A stretch of 64,000 bases of DNA. Source: Ramlibacter monticola. GTDB lineage: Bacteria > Pseudomonadota > Gammaproteobacteria > Burkholderiales > Burkholderiaceae_C. The stretch is taken from positions 185,001 through 249,000 of the forward strand of contig NZ_JAEQNE010000003.1 of NCBI RefSeq assembly GCF_016722785.1, read 5' to 3'. Made by a program: the position numbers and the translations under genes. This document shows positions 16,838 to 26,216 of the stretch, in pieces; position 1 is the stretch's first letter; every line of letters begins with the position of its first letter. The notes under the pieces are model-generated. The model was given only the letters and a program-made list of their open reading frames with translations, was not told the DNA's origin and ran no database searches.

Positions 16838-17667
16838 CGCTGCAGGCGCCGGTAGGCGTTGAAGTGGCGCAGGGCGCCGCGTTCGTCGCCTGCCTCCTCG
16901 CGCAGGCGCGCCAGGTTGAAGTGGGCATCGGCCAGCGTCTCGTCGAGTTCCAGGGCGCGCTCGTAGCTGGCCACTGCCTCGTCCAGCCGGTCCAGGTGGT
17001 CCAGCGCCACGCCGCGGTTGAAGTGCAGCAGCGCGCAATCGGCGCAGTGGGCCAGGGCGGCGTCCGACAGGCGCACCAGTTCGGCGAAGCGCTCCGCGTC
17101 GGCCCACATGGCGCCGAGATTCAGCCAGGCATCCTCCAGCCCGGGGTCCAGCGCCAGCGCCTGCAGGTAGGCCGACTCGGCGGCGCCGGGATCGCTGGCT
17201 TCCAGTGCCAGCGCGCGATCGAACAGCGCCCGCGCATCGGCCTCCCCGGATTTCGGCGCGGCCGCGTGGTCGAAGAACGTCACCGTGCCGGCCACCGGTG
17301 CGACGTCGAAGTCCAGCAGCAACTGGCCGCTGTCCGATTGCCACTGGCCGCTGCGATCGCGCACCGCGATGTCGGCGCCCATGGCGGTGATGCGCAGGCC
17401 GCTCAGGGGCAGCTCCGCCGGCAGCGTGGCCCGGAGCCGCGCCAGCGAGCGCAGGATGCGCCGCGCGGGAATGCTCTGCGCCTGCAGCGCGTGGGCCGTG
17501 CGCAGCAGCGTCAGGTCCTGGAAGGTGAAGCGCCACTCGTTGCGCCGGCCCCGCGCGGGCGTGACGAAGCCCGCGGCGACGAGCCCGGCGACGACATGGC
17601 GCGACAGGCCCAGCATCGCCTGGACGCGCCGCAGCGTGAAGGTGGAACCGTCGTCGGTCGCTGTCAC
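16834..17667 (-). CDS. MerR-type HTH protein with C-terminal TPR repeats
   Basis: This is a 277-residue protein. About residues 8-75 form a MerR-like DNA-binding domain (FTLRRVQAMLGLSRHVVAGLVAAGFVTPARGRRNEWRFTFQDL). About 155-277 form tandem TPR units (for example YERALELDETLADAHFNLARL). The start is taken as the GTG at 17667, which sits 4 bases after the stop of the Ku gene; longer readings run into Ku. Co-transcription with Ku suggests a link to end-joining repair, but that is inference. The stop codon overlaps that of the convergent MFS gene. Confidence 0.75.
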   Translation of the reverse strand: MTATDDGSTFTLRRVQAMLGLSRHVVAGLVAAGFVTPARGRRNEWRFTFQDLTLLRTAHALQAQSIPARRILRSLARLRATLPAELPLSGLRITAMGADIAVRDRSGQWQSDSGQLLLDFDVAPVAGTVTFFDHAAAPKSGEADARALFDRALALEASDPGAAESAYLQALALDPGLEDAWLNLGAMWADAERFAELVRLSDAALAHCADCALLHFNRGVALDHLDRLDEAVASYERALELDETLADAHFNLARLREEAGDERGALRHFNAYRRLQR

Positions 17668-17671
17668 GGGC

Positions 17672-18598
17672 TCACTTGCGGGCCCGGGACTTCGTGGGCC
17701 CGGGCGCCGGCGCCGCGACCGCCCGGACCGCGGCGGCCGTCCCCGCCGCGCGCTTCGCGCCCTTGCGTTCCTTGGGTGCGATCGCCGGCTGGGTCTCGAT
17801 CCTGGGCACCTTGGGCGCAGGCTGCTTGTTGGCAAGGCTCGCGCGCAGCGCTTCCATGAGGTCGATGACCTGCGCCGAGGCCGGCGCCTCGTCGCGCGGC
17901 GAACCCACCACCTGCTTGCCGGCGATCTTCTCGTCGATGGCCGCCAGGATGCGCTTCTTCTCTTCGTCCACGTACTGCGCGGGGTCGTAGCTGTCGGTCG
18001 AGATGTGCTCGATCAGCTGCAGGGCGAGCTGCAACTCGCCCTGCGACACGTCGACCCGCTCGATGCCCAGGTCCTTCAGCGAGCGCACTTCGTCTGCATA
18101 CAGCAGTTGCTGCAGCACCAGGCCGTCCTCCGCGGGGCGGATCTGCACGACGTATTGCTTCGCCTTCCACGCCCAGCGCGCCAGCGCGCAGCGCCCGCTC
18201 TGGCGCATCGCTTCGGCGAGCAGGGCGTAGGGCTTGGCGCCGCGCTTGTCCGGCGCCAGCAGGTAGGCCTTGTCGTAGAACAGCGGATCCACCGAGCTGG
18301 CGGGGATGAAGGCCATGATGTCGATGCTGGGGCTGCTGGACTCCTCCAGCGCCTTCAGCTCGTCCGGCGTGAAGAGCACGAAGCGGTCCTTCTCGAACTC
18401 GTAGCCCTTCACCATCTCCGACCGCGGCACCACGCCCTGGTCCTTCTCGGAGACGTACTGCTGCTTCAGGCGGGAGCCGTCCCGGGCCAGCAGGTGGAAC
18501 TTCACCGCGCCCGAGCTCTCGGTGGCGGAATAGAGCTTGACCGGGATCGACACGAGGCCGAAGCTCAGCGAGAGCGATGCGATCGAACGGGCGGCCAT
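17672..18598 (-). CDS. ku: Ku protein, non-homologous end joining
   Basis: This is a 308-residue bacterial Ku. It has the N-terminal MAARSIASLSLSFGLVSIPVKLY, the KFHLL and YEFEKDRFVLFTPDEL segments and the Ku core to about 255, then an Ala/Lys/Arg-rich tail ending in KSRARK. Bacterial Ku binds double-strand DNA ends as a homodimer and recruits LigD; basic tails aid DNA binding. The ATG at 18598 is used; the longer in-frame start adds 17 unrelated residues. No ligD gene lies in the window. Confidence 0.93.
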   Translation of the reverse strand: MAARSIASLSLSFGLVSIPVKLYSATESSGAVKFHLLARDGSRLKQQYVSEKDQGVVPRSEMVKGYEFEKDRFVLFTPDELKALEESSSPSIDIMAFIPASSVDPLFYDKAYLLAPDKRGAKPYALLAEAMRQSGRCALARWAWKAKQYVVQIRPAEDGLVLQQLLYADEVRSLKDLGIERVDVSQGELQLALQLIEHISTDSYDPAQYVDEEKKRILAAIDEKIAGKQVVGSPRDEAPASAQVIDLMEALRASLANKQPAPKVPRIETQPAIAPKERKGAKRAAGTAAAVRAVAAPAPGPTKSRARK

Positions 18599-18774
18599 GG
18601 GGAAACCTTTCTCGGGCCGCCAGGCGGGAAGACGGCAGGCGGCCAGCACTGCGGTGGGACGCCCATGGTAGGGCGGCGGGCGGCGCCTGTGAACCCTCCG
18701 CCCTGCGGTCGCGCTGGCGGGCGCCGCGCCTTGGACTTTCGTCCCATGGCCGAGGGGACGCCGGCGCGGAAAGA

Positions 18775-19185
18775 ATGCGCGACACCCCTTTCTCGCGGAT
18801 GGCCATGGCGACGAACATCAAGGTGATCCACCCCAGGGACTTCCTGCGGGCCCGCCCCGACGGGCAGATCGACCTCGAGAGCAGCAAGCACATGCTATCC
18901 GAGCTCGCGGCGGCCAGCGCGGAGCTCGAGCAGCTCCATGTGCTGATCGACATCCGCAACGTGACTGGCCGCCTGGGTGCGGACGAGCTGCATGAGCTGG
19001 CAAGCGCCCTGCCTTCCTTCGGCGAAACCTTCCTGAGTCGCACCGCGGTGCTGTGCCCCCGGGACCGGTTCGACAACGCGCGCTTCTTCAGCCTGCTGGC
19101 CGCGAGCCACGGCTTCCGCCAGCTGCGCGCCTTCCTGACCTACGAAGACGCGATGGAGTGGCTGGAGTCGCCGCTGGACACCTGA
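18775..19185 (+). CDS. STAS/SpoIIAA-like domain protein
   Basis: This is a 136-residue (or slightly shorter) cytosolic protein with the alternating strand-helix pattern of SpoIIAA-like/STAS proteins: LHVLIDIRNVTGRLGADELHEL, RTAVLCPRDRFDNARFF, then FRQLRAFLTYEDAMEWL. The last segment is the familiar 'vrvFtdeeeAlaWL' ending of that family. Possible starts are the ATG at 18775 or ATGs about eight to ten codons later; none has a strong ribosome binding site. It is divergent from Ku and followed by SRAP. The role is unknown. Confidence 0.65.
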   Translation: MRDTPFSRMAMATNIKVIHPRDFLRARPDGQIDLESSKHMLSELAAASAELEQLHVLIDIRNVTGRLGADELHELASALPSFGETFLSRTAVLCPRDRFDNARFFSLLAASHGFRQLRAFLTYEDAMEWLESPLDT

Positions 19186-19231
19186 ACGCCGCGCCCTGCG
19201 CCGGCGGCGGGGCCGCCGGATAATGCCGCCG

Positions 19232-19945
19232 GTGTGCAGCAACTACCAGCCGGTGACGCGCAAGGACCGCCTCCTGAACTTCTTCGGCGTCGAGCGCGAG
19301 CGCGACGACGAATCGGTCGATACCTGGCCCACCGGGCTGGCCCCTTTCATCCGCCTGGCGCAGGAGGGCTCGGGGCACCGGCGCATCGTGCATGATGGCG
19401 TGTTCGGCCTGCTTCCCGCCTTCGCGAAGGAACTCGCGTTCGGGCGCCGCACGTACAACGCGCGCAGCGAAACGGTCCACCAGCTGCCCAGCTTCCGCGA
19501 CAGCTGGCGCAACGGCTGGCGCTGCATCGTCCCGGCGGAGGTCATCTACGAGCCCTTGTACGCGGACGACGCGGCGAAGCCGGAGCGCTGGGCGATCTAC
19601 CAGCCGGGTGCGGTGCCCATGGGCATTGCCGGCATCTACACCCGCTGGAAGCACCCCGACGGCCACGAGCTCTTCTCGTTCGCGATGCTCACCGTCAACG
19701 CGGACGAGCACCCGTTCTACCGCCGCTTCCACCGCCCGGGCGACGAGAAGCGCATGCCCATCATCCTGGCCCCCGAGGAGTACGACGACTGGCTGGCCTG
19801 CCCCGTGAAGGACGCGTCCCGGTTCTTCAAGCCATGGGCCGGGGATCTGCACGCGGAAGCGGCGCCGCTGCCGCCCCGCGCGCCGGCGGCCAGCAGCGTG
19901 CGCACCAGCCGGCCCCGTCCGCCGGACCAGGAGCAGCTGTTCTAG
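19232..19945 (+). CDS. SRAP domain protein (YedK/HMCES-like) that crosslinks abasic DNA sites
   Basis: SRAP proteins protect abasic sites in single-stranded DNA by forming a thiazolidine link through Cys2. I set the start at the GTG at 19232 because it makes the conserved Cys (CSNYQP) residue 2; the ATG three codons earlier would bury it. Family landmarks: YNARSET (Asn and Arg), RCIVPAEVIYEP (Glu), and FHRPGDEKRMP near the active-site His. The usual HDRMP is interrupted by a short insertion. The 237-residue product ends in a Pro/Arg-rich tail. It may act with Ku in genome maintenance. Confidence 0.85.
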   Translation: MCSNYQPVTRKDRLLNFFGVERERDDESVDTWPTGLAPFIRLAQEGSGHRRIVHDGVFGLLPAFAKELAFGRRTYNARSETVHQLPSFRDSWRNGWRCIVPAEVIYEPLYADDAAKPERWAIYQPGAVPMGIAGIYTRWKHPDGHELFSFAMLTVNADEHPFYRRFHRPGDEKRMPIILAPEEYDDWLACPVKDASRFFKPWAGDLHAEAAPLPPRAPAASSVRTSRPRPPDQEQLF

Positions 19946-19994
19946 GAGATCGTCGGGCGGGCGAAAGATCGCGGCGCCGCCGCTCAAGCGAGTG

Positions 19995-20693
19995 TCAGCG
20001 CGCGGCGGGGGCGGTCACGTCCCAGGAGCCGAAGACCTCGCGCGGCGCCCGCGTTTCGGGCAGCACGTAGACGATGGCGCCGCCCTTGCGCACGGTGGGG
20101 CTGAGCACCTGTTCGTAGAACGGCTCGGGCAGGTTGATGCAGCCATAGGAAATCCGCCGGTCCTCGGCCTTGGGCGAGGCGAGGCGCTCCCGCCGGCGCT
20201 GGGCCGGGAAGGTGTCGATGACGCGGTGCATGGCGACGGCCGCGTCGTAGTCGATCCAGACCACGTCGACCCCGGAGTCGTCTTCGCCCGGCCGGGCGAC
20301 GAAGCGGCCGGCCGGCGTGGTGCGTTCGTGGTCGCGCACTTCCGCCAGGGGCTTGTTGGCGACGCCGGGCGCGGTGTCGTCGCCGACGGTCAGTCCGAGC
20401 AGCGCGGGCGCGGCCGCGACGAGCCGGCCTTCCGGGTCGAAGGCGTAGACGGTGGCGTTCTTCTTGTCCAGGATCACCACGGCGCGTCCCTGGTTGTCAC
20501 GGGTGAAGAAGGCCCAGTTCGCCACCTCGCGCACGGCGTCCGACACGGAGTTGCCTTCGAAGCGCGCCAGCGGACCGGGCTGGAAGCCGGCCGGCAGCGA
20601 TGGGTTCGCGGCCGAGGCGAACGCCGCGAAGCCGATCGACGCGGCGACCAGGACGGAGCGGAGGAATTCCGGGCGTGGCAATCGGGCTGGCAT
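19995..20693 (-). CDS. Periplasmic L,D-transpeptidase family (YkuD-like) protein
   Basis: This is a 232-residue exported protein with a signal peptide at about 10-28 (FLRSVLVAASIGFAAFASA). The C-terminal half is YkuD-like: TTPAGRF, a His in AVAMHRV, and the nucleophile Cys185 in SYGCINLP, a variant of the SHGCxR motif. Such enzymes form or remodel 3-3 peptidoglycan crosslinks or attach proteins to the wall. The Tyr-Gly-Cys-Ile-Asn variant is found in a YkuD subgroup, so activity is likely. The ATG at 20693 gives a clean signal peptide; the longer reading adds 35 unrelated residues. Confidence 0.83.
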   Translation of the reverse strand: MPARLPRPEFLRSVLVAASIGFAAFASAANPSLPAGFQPGPLARFEGNSVSDAVREVANWAFFTRDNQGRAVVILDKKNATVYAFDPEGRLVAAAPALLGLTVGDDTAPGVANKPLAEVRDHERTTPAGRFVARPGEDDSGVDVVWIDYDAAVAMHRVIDTFPAQRRRERLASPKAEDRRISYGCINLPEPFYEQVLSPTVRKGGAIVYVLPETRAPREVFGSWDVTAPAAR

Positions 20694-20889
20694 CTTCACG
20701 GACCTGGCTGGCGCGGCATGGGGACGACCGCCGCAGCTTAAGTTCCTCGACCGCGGACCCGTGGTTCGCGATTGCAGCGCCGCGCGGTAGGACACCATCC
20801 CGAGCTCGCCTGCGCTTCTTGCTGCCGGTCCGGGGCCTCGCTAGAGTCGTCCGCTGCCGCCCATCCCGCGGGCGCCACGGAGGCTCGAA

Positions 20890-21321
20890 GTGCCCAACCT
20901 CATCAAGCACATCGCGTTCAAGGTCCTGGACGCGGAGAAGGAGCGCGCGTTCTACGAGCAGGTCTTCGGCTTCAGGCACGTCAACACCGTGCGGCGCAAG
21001 GGCCAGCGGGGCGACCACGTCTCGCACCACCTCACGGACGGCTACATGGATCTCACCCTGATCCAGTACGACAGCGAGGATGCCGACGAGTCCGACTTCG
21101 CGGGACCGGCGCCCTGCATCCACCACATCGGCATGGAGGTGGAGGACCTGGAGGGCTTCATCGCCGCCATCGCAGCCAACGGCGGCCGCATCCTCACGGA
21201 ACCCGGGCACCTGCCGGTGAAGTTCCGTTCGCCGGGCGGGCCGGTGGCGGAGGTGGTTCCGGCGGGGCGTTGGGAGAAGAAGACGCTGGCCGCGGGCGTG
21301 CACGGGGAGGTGCTGTCCTGA
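20890..21321 (+). CDS. VOC (glyoxalase/dioxygenase superfamily) protein
   Basis: This is a 143-residue, single-domain vicinal-oxygen-chelate protein. The pattern is clear: IKHIAFKVLDAEKERAFYEQVFGF in the first module and CIHHIGMEVEDLEGFIAAIAANGG in the second, with His residues at the expected metal positions. It could be a lyase, dioxygenase or binding protein; the substrate cannot be deduced. The start is a GTG at 20890. Confidence 0.85.
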   Translation: MPNLIKHIAFKVLDAEKERAFYEQVFGFRHVNTVRRKGQRGDHVSHHLTDGYMDLTLIQYDSEDADESDFAGPAPCIHHIGMEVEDLEGFIAAIAANGGRILTEPGHLPVKFRSPGGPVAEVVPAGRWEKKTLAAGVHGEVLS

Positions 21322-21441
21322 GGTCCAGGGCCATGGCCAGGGTCGGGCGTTGAACGGATCGATCTCCGTGCCCGGCGACCTCCCTTCCGCAGGGATGTCG
21401 CCGGCACGTCCCGGGACCCGTTCACGCCCCGGAAAGGCGGA

Positions 21442-21648
21442 TCAGCAGCAGCGCGCCCCGCCCTTGCCCCCGTAGCGGCGCTCGATCGCGAGGGCGCAGT
21501 ACGCCTCGCGCGTGAGCACCGGCTGGCCCGGGTGGGTCACGGCGGCGTGGGCCAGGTAGCGCTCGTAGTCGGGCATGCCGAAGACGTTGCGGCAGGCCGA
21601 ACACAGCGCCTGCCAGCGCCCCATCCTGCCTTCGTCCGCGCTCGTCAT
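21442..21648 (-). CDS. YbdD/YjiX-family small protein (DUF466)
   Basis: This is a 68-residue protein typical of YbdD: a Cys pair near the N terminus (CSAC), GMPDYERYLAH, HPGQPVLTREAY, and a C-terminal RRYGGKGGARCC. These proteins are encoded directly after CstA-type transporters, as here, and are needed for or modulate transport in related pyruvate/peptide systems. Its ATG overlaps the cstA stop (ATGA), so it is translationally coupled. Confidence 0.9.
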   Translation of the reverse strand: MTSADEGRMGRWQALCSACRNVFGMPDYERYLAHAAVTHPGQPVLTREAYCALAIERRYGGKGGARCC

Positions 21649-23711
21649 TCCCCGCCTCCGGCCGGGGCGAACGTCTGCGGGATCTCCTGCGTGGTGGGCC
21701 GCGACTCGCGCAGGGCCTTCAGGGACGTGCGCGCCGCGAAGAAGCACATCGCGAGCACCAGCAGCACGAACAGGGCGCAGACCACCGCGTCCACGTAGTT
21801 GTTGAAGGCCACCCGCTGCATTTCGGCGACGGACTTGGCCGGCGCCAGCACGGTCCCCGCTTCCGCGGCGGCGCTGAACTTGTTGGCCAGCGCCAGGAAG
21901 CCGATATTCGGGTCAGGATGGAAGATCTTCTGCACGCCGGCCGTGAGGGTGGTGACCAGCAGCCAGACCGTCGGCACCAGGGTCACCCAGACGTAGCGCT
22001 CGCGCTTCATCTTCACGAGCACTGTGGTGCACAGCAGCAGCGCGATGCCGGCCAGCATCTGGTTGCCGACGCCGAACAGCTGCCACAGGCTGTTGATGCC
22101 GCCCAGCGGGTCGACCACGCCCTGGTACAGGAACCAGCCCCACATCGTCACGCACAGCACCGTGCACAGGAGGTTGGCGCCCAGGTTGTCGGTGTCGCCG
22201 AGCGGCTTGTACACGTGGCCCAGCATGTCCTGGATCATGAAGCGGCCCACGCGCGTGCCGGCGTCGACGGCCGTCAGGATGAACAGCGCCTCGAACAGGA
22301 TGGCGAAGTGGTACCAGAAGGCCATCATCGTCTGGCCGCCCAGGGCGGAGCCGAGGATCTGCGCCATGCCCACGGCGAGGGTCGGCGCGCCGCCGGCGCG
22401 CGCGAGGATGGTGGTCTCGCCGATGTCCTTGGCCATCTGCGTGATGGCGTCCGGAGTGATCACGAAGCCCCAGCTCGAGATGACCTGCGCGGCCTGCGCC
22501 GCGGTGCTGCCCACGACGGCCGCCGGCGCGTTCATCGCGAAGTAGATGCCCGGTTCCAGCACGCAGGCGGCGGTGATCGCCATCAGCGCGACGAAGGACT
22601 CGGTCAGCATGCCGCCGAAACCCACCAGCGGCATGTGCGATTCCTTCTCCAGCATCTTGGGCGTGGTGCCCGAGGAGATCAGCGAGTGGAAGCCGGACAC
22701 GGCGCCGCACGCGATGGTGATGAAGAGGAACGGGAACAGCTTGCCGGAGAACACCGGCCCGGTGCCGTCGACGAAGCGCGTGACCGCCGGCATCGCCAGC
22801 TTGGGCGCCACGAAGTAGATGCCCAGGGCCAGCGCCGCGATGGTGCCGATCTTGAGGAAGGTGCTCAGGTAGTCGCGCGGCGCGAGCATCAACCACACCG
22901 GCAGGCTCGCCGCCACCGCGCCGTAGACGATGATCGCCCAGGCGATCTGCGTGCCGGTCAGCGTGAACGCCGGGCCCCAGGTCGGGCTTTCGGCGATGCT
23001 GCGGCCGAACACGATGGCGAGCAGCAGCAGCACCACGCCGAAGGCGGACGCTTCACCGACGCGTCCGGGGCGGATGATTCGCATGTAGACGCCCATCAGC
23101 AGCGCGATGGGGATGGTGGCCGCGATCGTGAACAGGCCCCACGGACTGGAGGTCAGCGCCTTCACCACCACCAGCGCCAGCACGGCGAGGATGATGATCA
23201 TGATGGCCAGCACGCCCACCAGCGCCAGCGAGCCGGGTACGGGCCCCAGCTCCATGCGGATCAGTTGTCCGAGCGACTTGCCGTCGCGGCGCGTCGAGAC
23301 GAACAGCACGATGAAGTCCTGCACGGCGCCCGCCACCACCACGCCGACCAGGATCCACAGCGTGCCGGGCAGGAAGCCCATCTGCGCCGCCAGCACGGGG
23401 CCCACCAGCGGGCCGGCGCCCGCGATGGCCGCGAAGTGGTGGCCGTAGAGAACCCACTTGTTGGTGGGCACGTAGTCCATGCCGTCGTTGTGCCTCACGG
23501 CGGGCGTGGTGCGCGAGTCATCCAGGCGCAGCACGCGGTGCGCGATGAACTGTCCGTAGAAGCGGTAGGCGATGAGGTACACGCACAGGCCGGCCGTGAC
23601 CAACCACACCGCGTTGACCGATTGGCCGCGGCTCAGGGCCAGCGCCGCGAAGGAGAGGGCTCCCAGGGCTGCGAGTGCAGCCCAACCTGCCCAGGATCTG
23701 ATGGCTTTCAT
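21645..23711 (-). CDS. cstA: Carbon starvation protein CstA, pyruvate/peptide transporter
   Basis: This is a 688-residue polytopic inner-membrane protein. Recognisable CstA stretches include NAVWLVTAGLCVYLIAYRFY near the N terminus, PTNKWVLYGHHFAAIAGAGP, and ACGAVSGFHSLISSGTTPKM. CstA and its paralogue BtsT take up peptides and/or pyruvate under carbon limitation. It is followed by ybdD with a four-base overlap. The 218-base region upstream is fairly AT-rich near the start, but I could not identify a definite promoter or CRP site. Confidence 0.95.
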   Translation of the reverse strand: MKAIRSWAGWAALAALGALSFAALALSRGQSVNAVWLVTAGLCVYLIAYRFYGQFIAHRVLRLDDSRTTPAVRHNDGMDYVPTNKWVLYGHHFAAIAGAGPLVGPVLAAQMGFLPGTLWILVGVVVAGAVQDFIVLFVSTRRDGKSLGQLIRMELGPVPGSLALVGVLAIMIIILAVLALVVVKALTSSPWGLFTIAATIPIALLMGVYMRIIRPGRVGEASAFGVVLLLLAIVFGRSIAESPTWGPAFTLTGTQIAWAIIVYGAVAASLPVWLMLAPRDYLSTFLKIGTIAALALGIYFVAPKLAMPAVTRFVDGTGPVFSGKLFPFLFITIACGAVSGFHSLISSGTTPKMLEKESHMPLVGFGGMLTESFVALMAITAACVLEPGIYFAMNAPAAVVGSTAAQAAQVISSWGFVITPDAITQMAKDIGETTILARAGGAPTLAVGMAQILGSALGGQTMMAFWYHFAILFEALFILTAVDAGTRVGRFMIQDMLGHVYKPLGDTDNLGANLLCTVLCVTMWGWFLYQGVVDPLGGINSLWQLFGVGNQMLAGIALLLCTTVLVKMKRERYVWVTLVPTVWLLVTTLTAGVQKIFHPDPNIGFLALANKFSAAAEAGTVLAPAKSVAEMQRVAFNNYVDAVVCALFVLLVLAMCFFAARTSLKALRESRPTTQEIPQTFAPAGGGE

Positions 23712-23929
23712 GGAATGCCTTTGTTCCGATGCAGAAAAGGAAATTTCATTCTGCTCCCCGCGTTACATCCTCAAAAGCCCACACACGCGTCGAATGAAAC
23801 AAGCTTGATGCTTGACAGGGAAGGGGTTGCCGCGGGGGGGCGCGCCGCGCCGGAGTGCGGTGCGTGTGCGCGTGTTCGCATGTCCGGATCCGGCCGACCG
23901 CCGCTCCGGCGCGCCGCTACGCTGCCGGC

Positions 23930-24637
23930 ATGACGATGACCCTGCTGTCCCGCGACTGGCGAAGCATCGAAGCGGAGCTCGACGCTGATGGCGTGTCCGT
24001 GCTGCCCGGCCTGCTGGCGCCCGGGCGCTGCGATGCGCTCGCCGCTCTCTACGACGGGGCGGGCGAGAGTGCTTTCCGCAGCACCGTGGTGATGGCGCGC
24101 CACGGCTTCGGCAGCGGCGAGTACAAGTATTTCGCTTATCCGCTGCCCGAAGGGCTGGAGTCGCTGCGCTCGGCGCTGTATACGTCGCTCGTGCCGACCG
24201 CGAACCGCTGGAGCGCGGCGCTCGGGAGCGCGCAGCGCTTTCCCGAGTCGCACGCCGACTACCTGCAGCGGTGCCACGCGGCGGGCCAAACGCGCGCCAC
24301 GCCCCTGCTCCTGCGGTATGGACCTGGCGACTACAACTGCCTGCACCAGGACCTTTATGGCGACCACGTCTTCCCGCTGCAGGTCGTGGTGCTCCTGTCC
24401 GCGCCGGGGTGCGATTTCGACGGCGGCGAGTTCGTGCTGGTGGAACAACGCCCGCGCAGGCAGTCGAGGGCGATCGTGGTGCCGCTGGCAAAGGGCGATG
24501 CGGCCGTCTTCGCCGTCAGCCAGCGTCCGGTGCAGGGTGCACGGGGCGCCTACCGCGTCATCCTGCGGCACGGCGTGAGCCGCATCCGGCGCGGCACGCG
24601 CACCACCCTCGGGCTGATCTTCCACGACGCGGCGTGA
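23930..24637 (+). CDS. 2-oxoglutarate/Fe(II)-dependent oxygenase
   Basis: This is a 235-residue protein with the double-stranded beta-helix oxygenase signature: His139-Gln-Asp141 (CLHQDLYG), the distal His214 (VILRHGVS), and a following Arg in [13 protein letters not shown] that would bind 2-oxoglutarate. The N-terminal part ([21 protein letters not shown]) is typical of prolyl-hydroxylase-like or AlkB-related members. The C-terminal stretch ([25 protein letters not shown]) matches a group of small DUF-type 2OG oxygenases. The substrate is unknown. It stands alone, 47 bases before the DUF2200 gene. Confidence 0.82.
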   Translation: MTMTLLSRDWRSIEAELDADGVSVLPGLLAPGRCDALAALYDGAGESAFRSTVVMARHGFGSGEYKYFAYPLPEGLESLRSALYTSLVPTANRWSAALGSAQRFPESHADYLQRCHAAGQTRATPLLLRYGPGDYNCLHQDLYGDHVFPLQVVVLLSAPGCDFDGGEFVLVEQRPRRQSRAIVVPLAKGDAAVFAVSQRPVQGARGAYRVILRHGVSRIRRGTRTTLGLIFHDAA

Positions 24638-24683
24638 CGCGGCGTCAGAATCGAACCTTCATCGAGACCCGGGAGGAACGACG

Positions 24684-25034
24684 ATGCCGGACCATCGAAT
24701 CTTCGCGATGGCCTTCGCGAAGGTGTATCCGATGTACGTCCAGAAGGCGGAACGCAAGGGACGCACGAAGGAGGAGGTCGACCAGGTCATCTGCTGGCTC
24801 ACGGGCTATGACCGGGCCGGACTGCAGCGGCAGATCGCGCTGGAGAGCGACTTCAGGACCTTCTTCGCGCAGGCCCCCGCCATCCACCCGAACAGTGCCC
24901 TCATCAAGGGTGTGGTCTGCGGTGTCCGCGTGGAGGAGATCGAAGACCCCCTGATGCGCAAGATCCGCCACCTGGACAAGCTGGTCGACGAACTCGCGAA
25001 GGGCAGGAAGATGGAGGCGATCCTGCGGCAATGA
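24684..25034 (+). CDS. DUF2200 family protein
   Basis: This is a 116-residue cytosolic protein matching the DUF2200 pattern: [39 protein letters not shown], then [35 protein letters not shown]. The family is widespread and small, with no established function. A good ribosome binding site (GGGAGGAACG) precedes the ATG. The 198 bases after it, before the next gene, are AT-richer than average but hold no terminator or promoter I can support. Confidence 0.85.
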   Translation: MPDHRIFAMAFAKVYPMYVQKAERKGRTKEEVDQVICWLTGYDRAGLQRQIALESDFRTFFAQAPAIHPNSALIKGVVCGVRVEEIEDPLMRKIRHLDKLVDELAKGRKMEAILRQ

Positions 25035-25232
25035 ACTCCCGTGGCGCGAAAGTGCGTGCTTGCGCGAAGCGCACAGCGAAAGAGTAGTAACGCTTTACAC
25101 GCCGAACGCAAAGCGCTGGGGTTTTTCCAAGCCTATTACATTCGCTGGCGTTGCTTCGCAGAGCTTCGCCCCTCAACATCGCGACGACGGTGTAGCTGGT
25201 GACGCAACCCGTGCGGTTGCGGAGGAGGCGAA

Positions 25233-26087
25233 ATGGCGCATGGTTCCAAGGTCTGTTTTCTGGGGCTGCTGGTCCTCGCGGGCAGTGCATCGGCCACCAC
25301 GGTGGGGCCCGCCAAGGGCAGGCCGGTCGCGGGGCACCCGCTCGAAGTGAACATTCCGTTCGCGGTCGATGAACCCCGGGACCGTGCCTGCGCCATCGCG
25401 AACGTGCGCTACGGCAACGTGCTCGTGCCGCGCCTGACCCTCCATGTGCAGGGCCAGGGCGTGAAGAGGAATCTCCTGCTGACTTCGCGTGCGAGCGTGG
25501 GTGACGCACCGGTCACCGTCAACGTCCGCGTCGGCTGCGGCCCCAAGGCCGTCGCGCGCAGGTTCGTCATGACGGCGGACGTCCCCGCGGCCCGCAGCCC
25601 TTCGATCGCCAGGACGGCCAGCAGGGCGCCGTCTGCGCCGGAATTCGCCGCCGCCAGGCCGGAGCCGAGGTCGGTCGCCATGGCGGCGCCGGCCGAACCG
25701 CTGTTTCCCCCTCCGGAAGCCGCCCTCCAGGAGCACAGCGCTCCCAAGGCCGACACTGGGGTGACGGAGGAACTGCGCAAGGCCCGGGCCGAGGCCGCGA
25801 CCGCGCTCGCGCAGCTCGAGGGCGTGCGCAGGGAACTGGCGGCGATCCTCGATGTCGAGCGGCGCACGTCGCAGACCCTCATCAACGCCGAGCACCAGGT
25901 GATGGACGCGAAGTCGGAAGTCGCGCGCATGCGACTGCTGCTGAAGTGGGTCGGCGCCGTGCTCGCCCTCGCGGCGGCGGGCGCGATCTGGTTCGAGTTC
26001 AGCCGCGTGGCGTCCCGGATGCGCCTGGCGAGGGCCCAGCCCGAGCAGGAACCGACCATCTTTACCGGCAACGAAGTGCCGACCTGA
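25233..26087 (+). CDS. Exported membrane-anchored protein with FimV-like N-terminal domain
   Basis: This is a 284-residue protein with a signal peptide (about 1-22). A beta-rich domain (about 28-120) contains GHPLEVNIPF and VTVNVRVGCGPKAVARRFVM, which recalls the N-terminal periplasmic domain of FimV-type proteins. Next come a Pro/Ala linker, a coiled coil (about 175-235) and one membrane helix (VGAVLALAAAGAIWF, about 250). The last ~20 residues are charged. FimV-type proteins organise cell poles and type IV pili. No pilus gene is adjacent, so the role is inferred from fold resemblance only. Confidence 0.6.
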   Translation: MAHGSKVCFLGLLVLAGSASATTVGPAKGRPVAGHPLEVNIPFAVDEPRDRACAIANVRYGNVLVPRLTLHVQGQGVKRNLLLTSRASVGDAPVTVNVRVGCGPKAVARRFVMTADVPAARSPSIARTASRAPSAPEFAAARPEPRSVAMAAPAEPLFPPPEAALQEHSAPKADTGVTEELRKARAEAATALAQLEGVRRELAAILDVERRTSQTLINAEHQVMDAKSEVARMRLLLKWVGAVLALAAAGAIWFEFSRVASRMRLARAQPEQEPTIFTGNEVPT

Positions 26088-26093
26088 ACGCCG

Positions 26094-26132
26094 CCAGCGA
26101 GGGCGCCGGCTGACGATCCGGGCGCTCGCTGG
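26094..26132 (+). terminator. Hairpin after the FimV-like gene
   Basis: CCAGCGAG (26094-26101) pairs with CTCGCTGG (26125-26132), extended by CGCC/GGCG with a small bulge, immediately after the stop codon. There is no T tract, so it may be a weak terminator or an RNA-stabilising hairpin. Confidence 0.4.
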
Positions 26133-26216
26133 ACATAACCCCAAAGTCCAAGTTGCCGGGCTGCAGGGCTGCTCTGCAGAATTTACCTCGGCCGCAATGG
26201 GCCCGGGGGTATCGTC

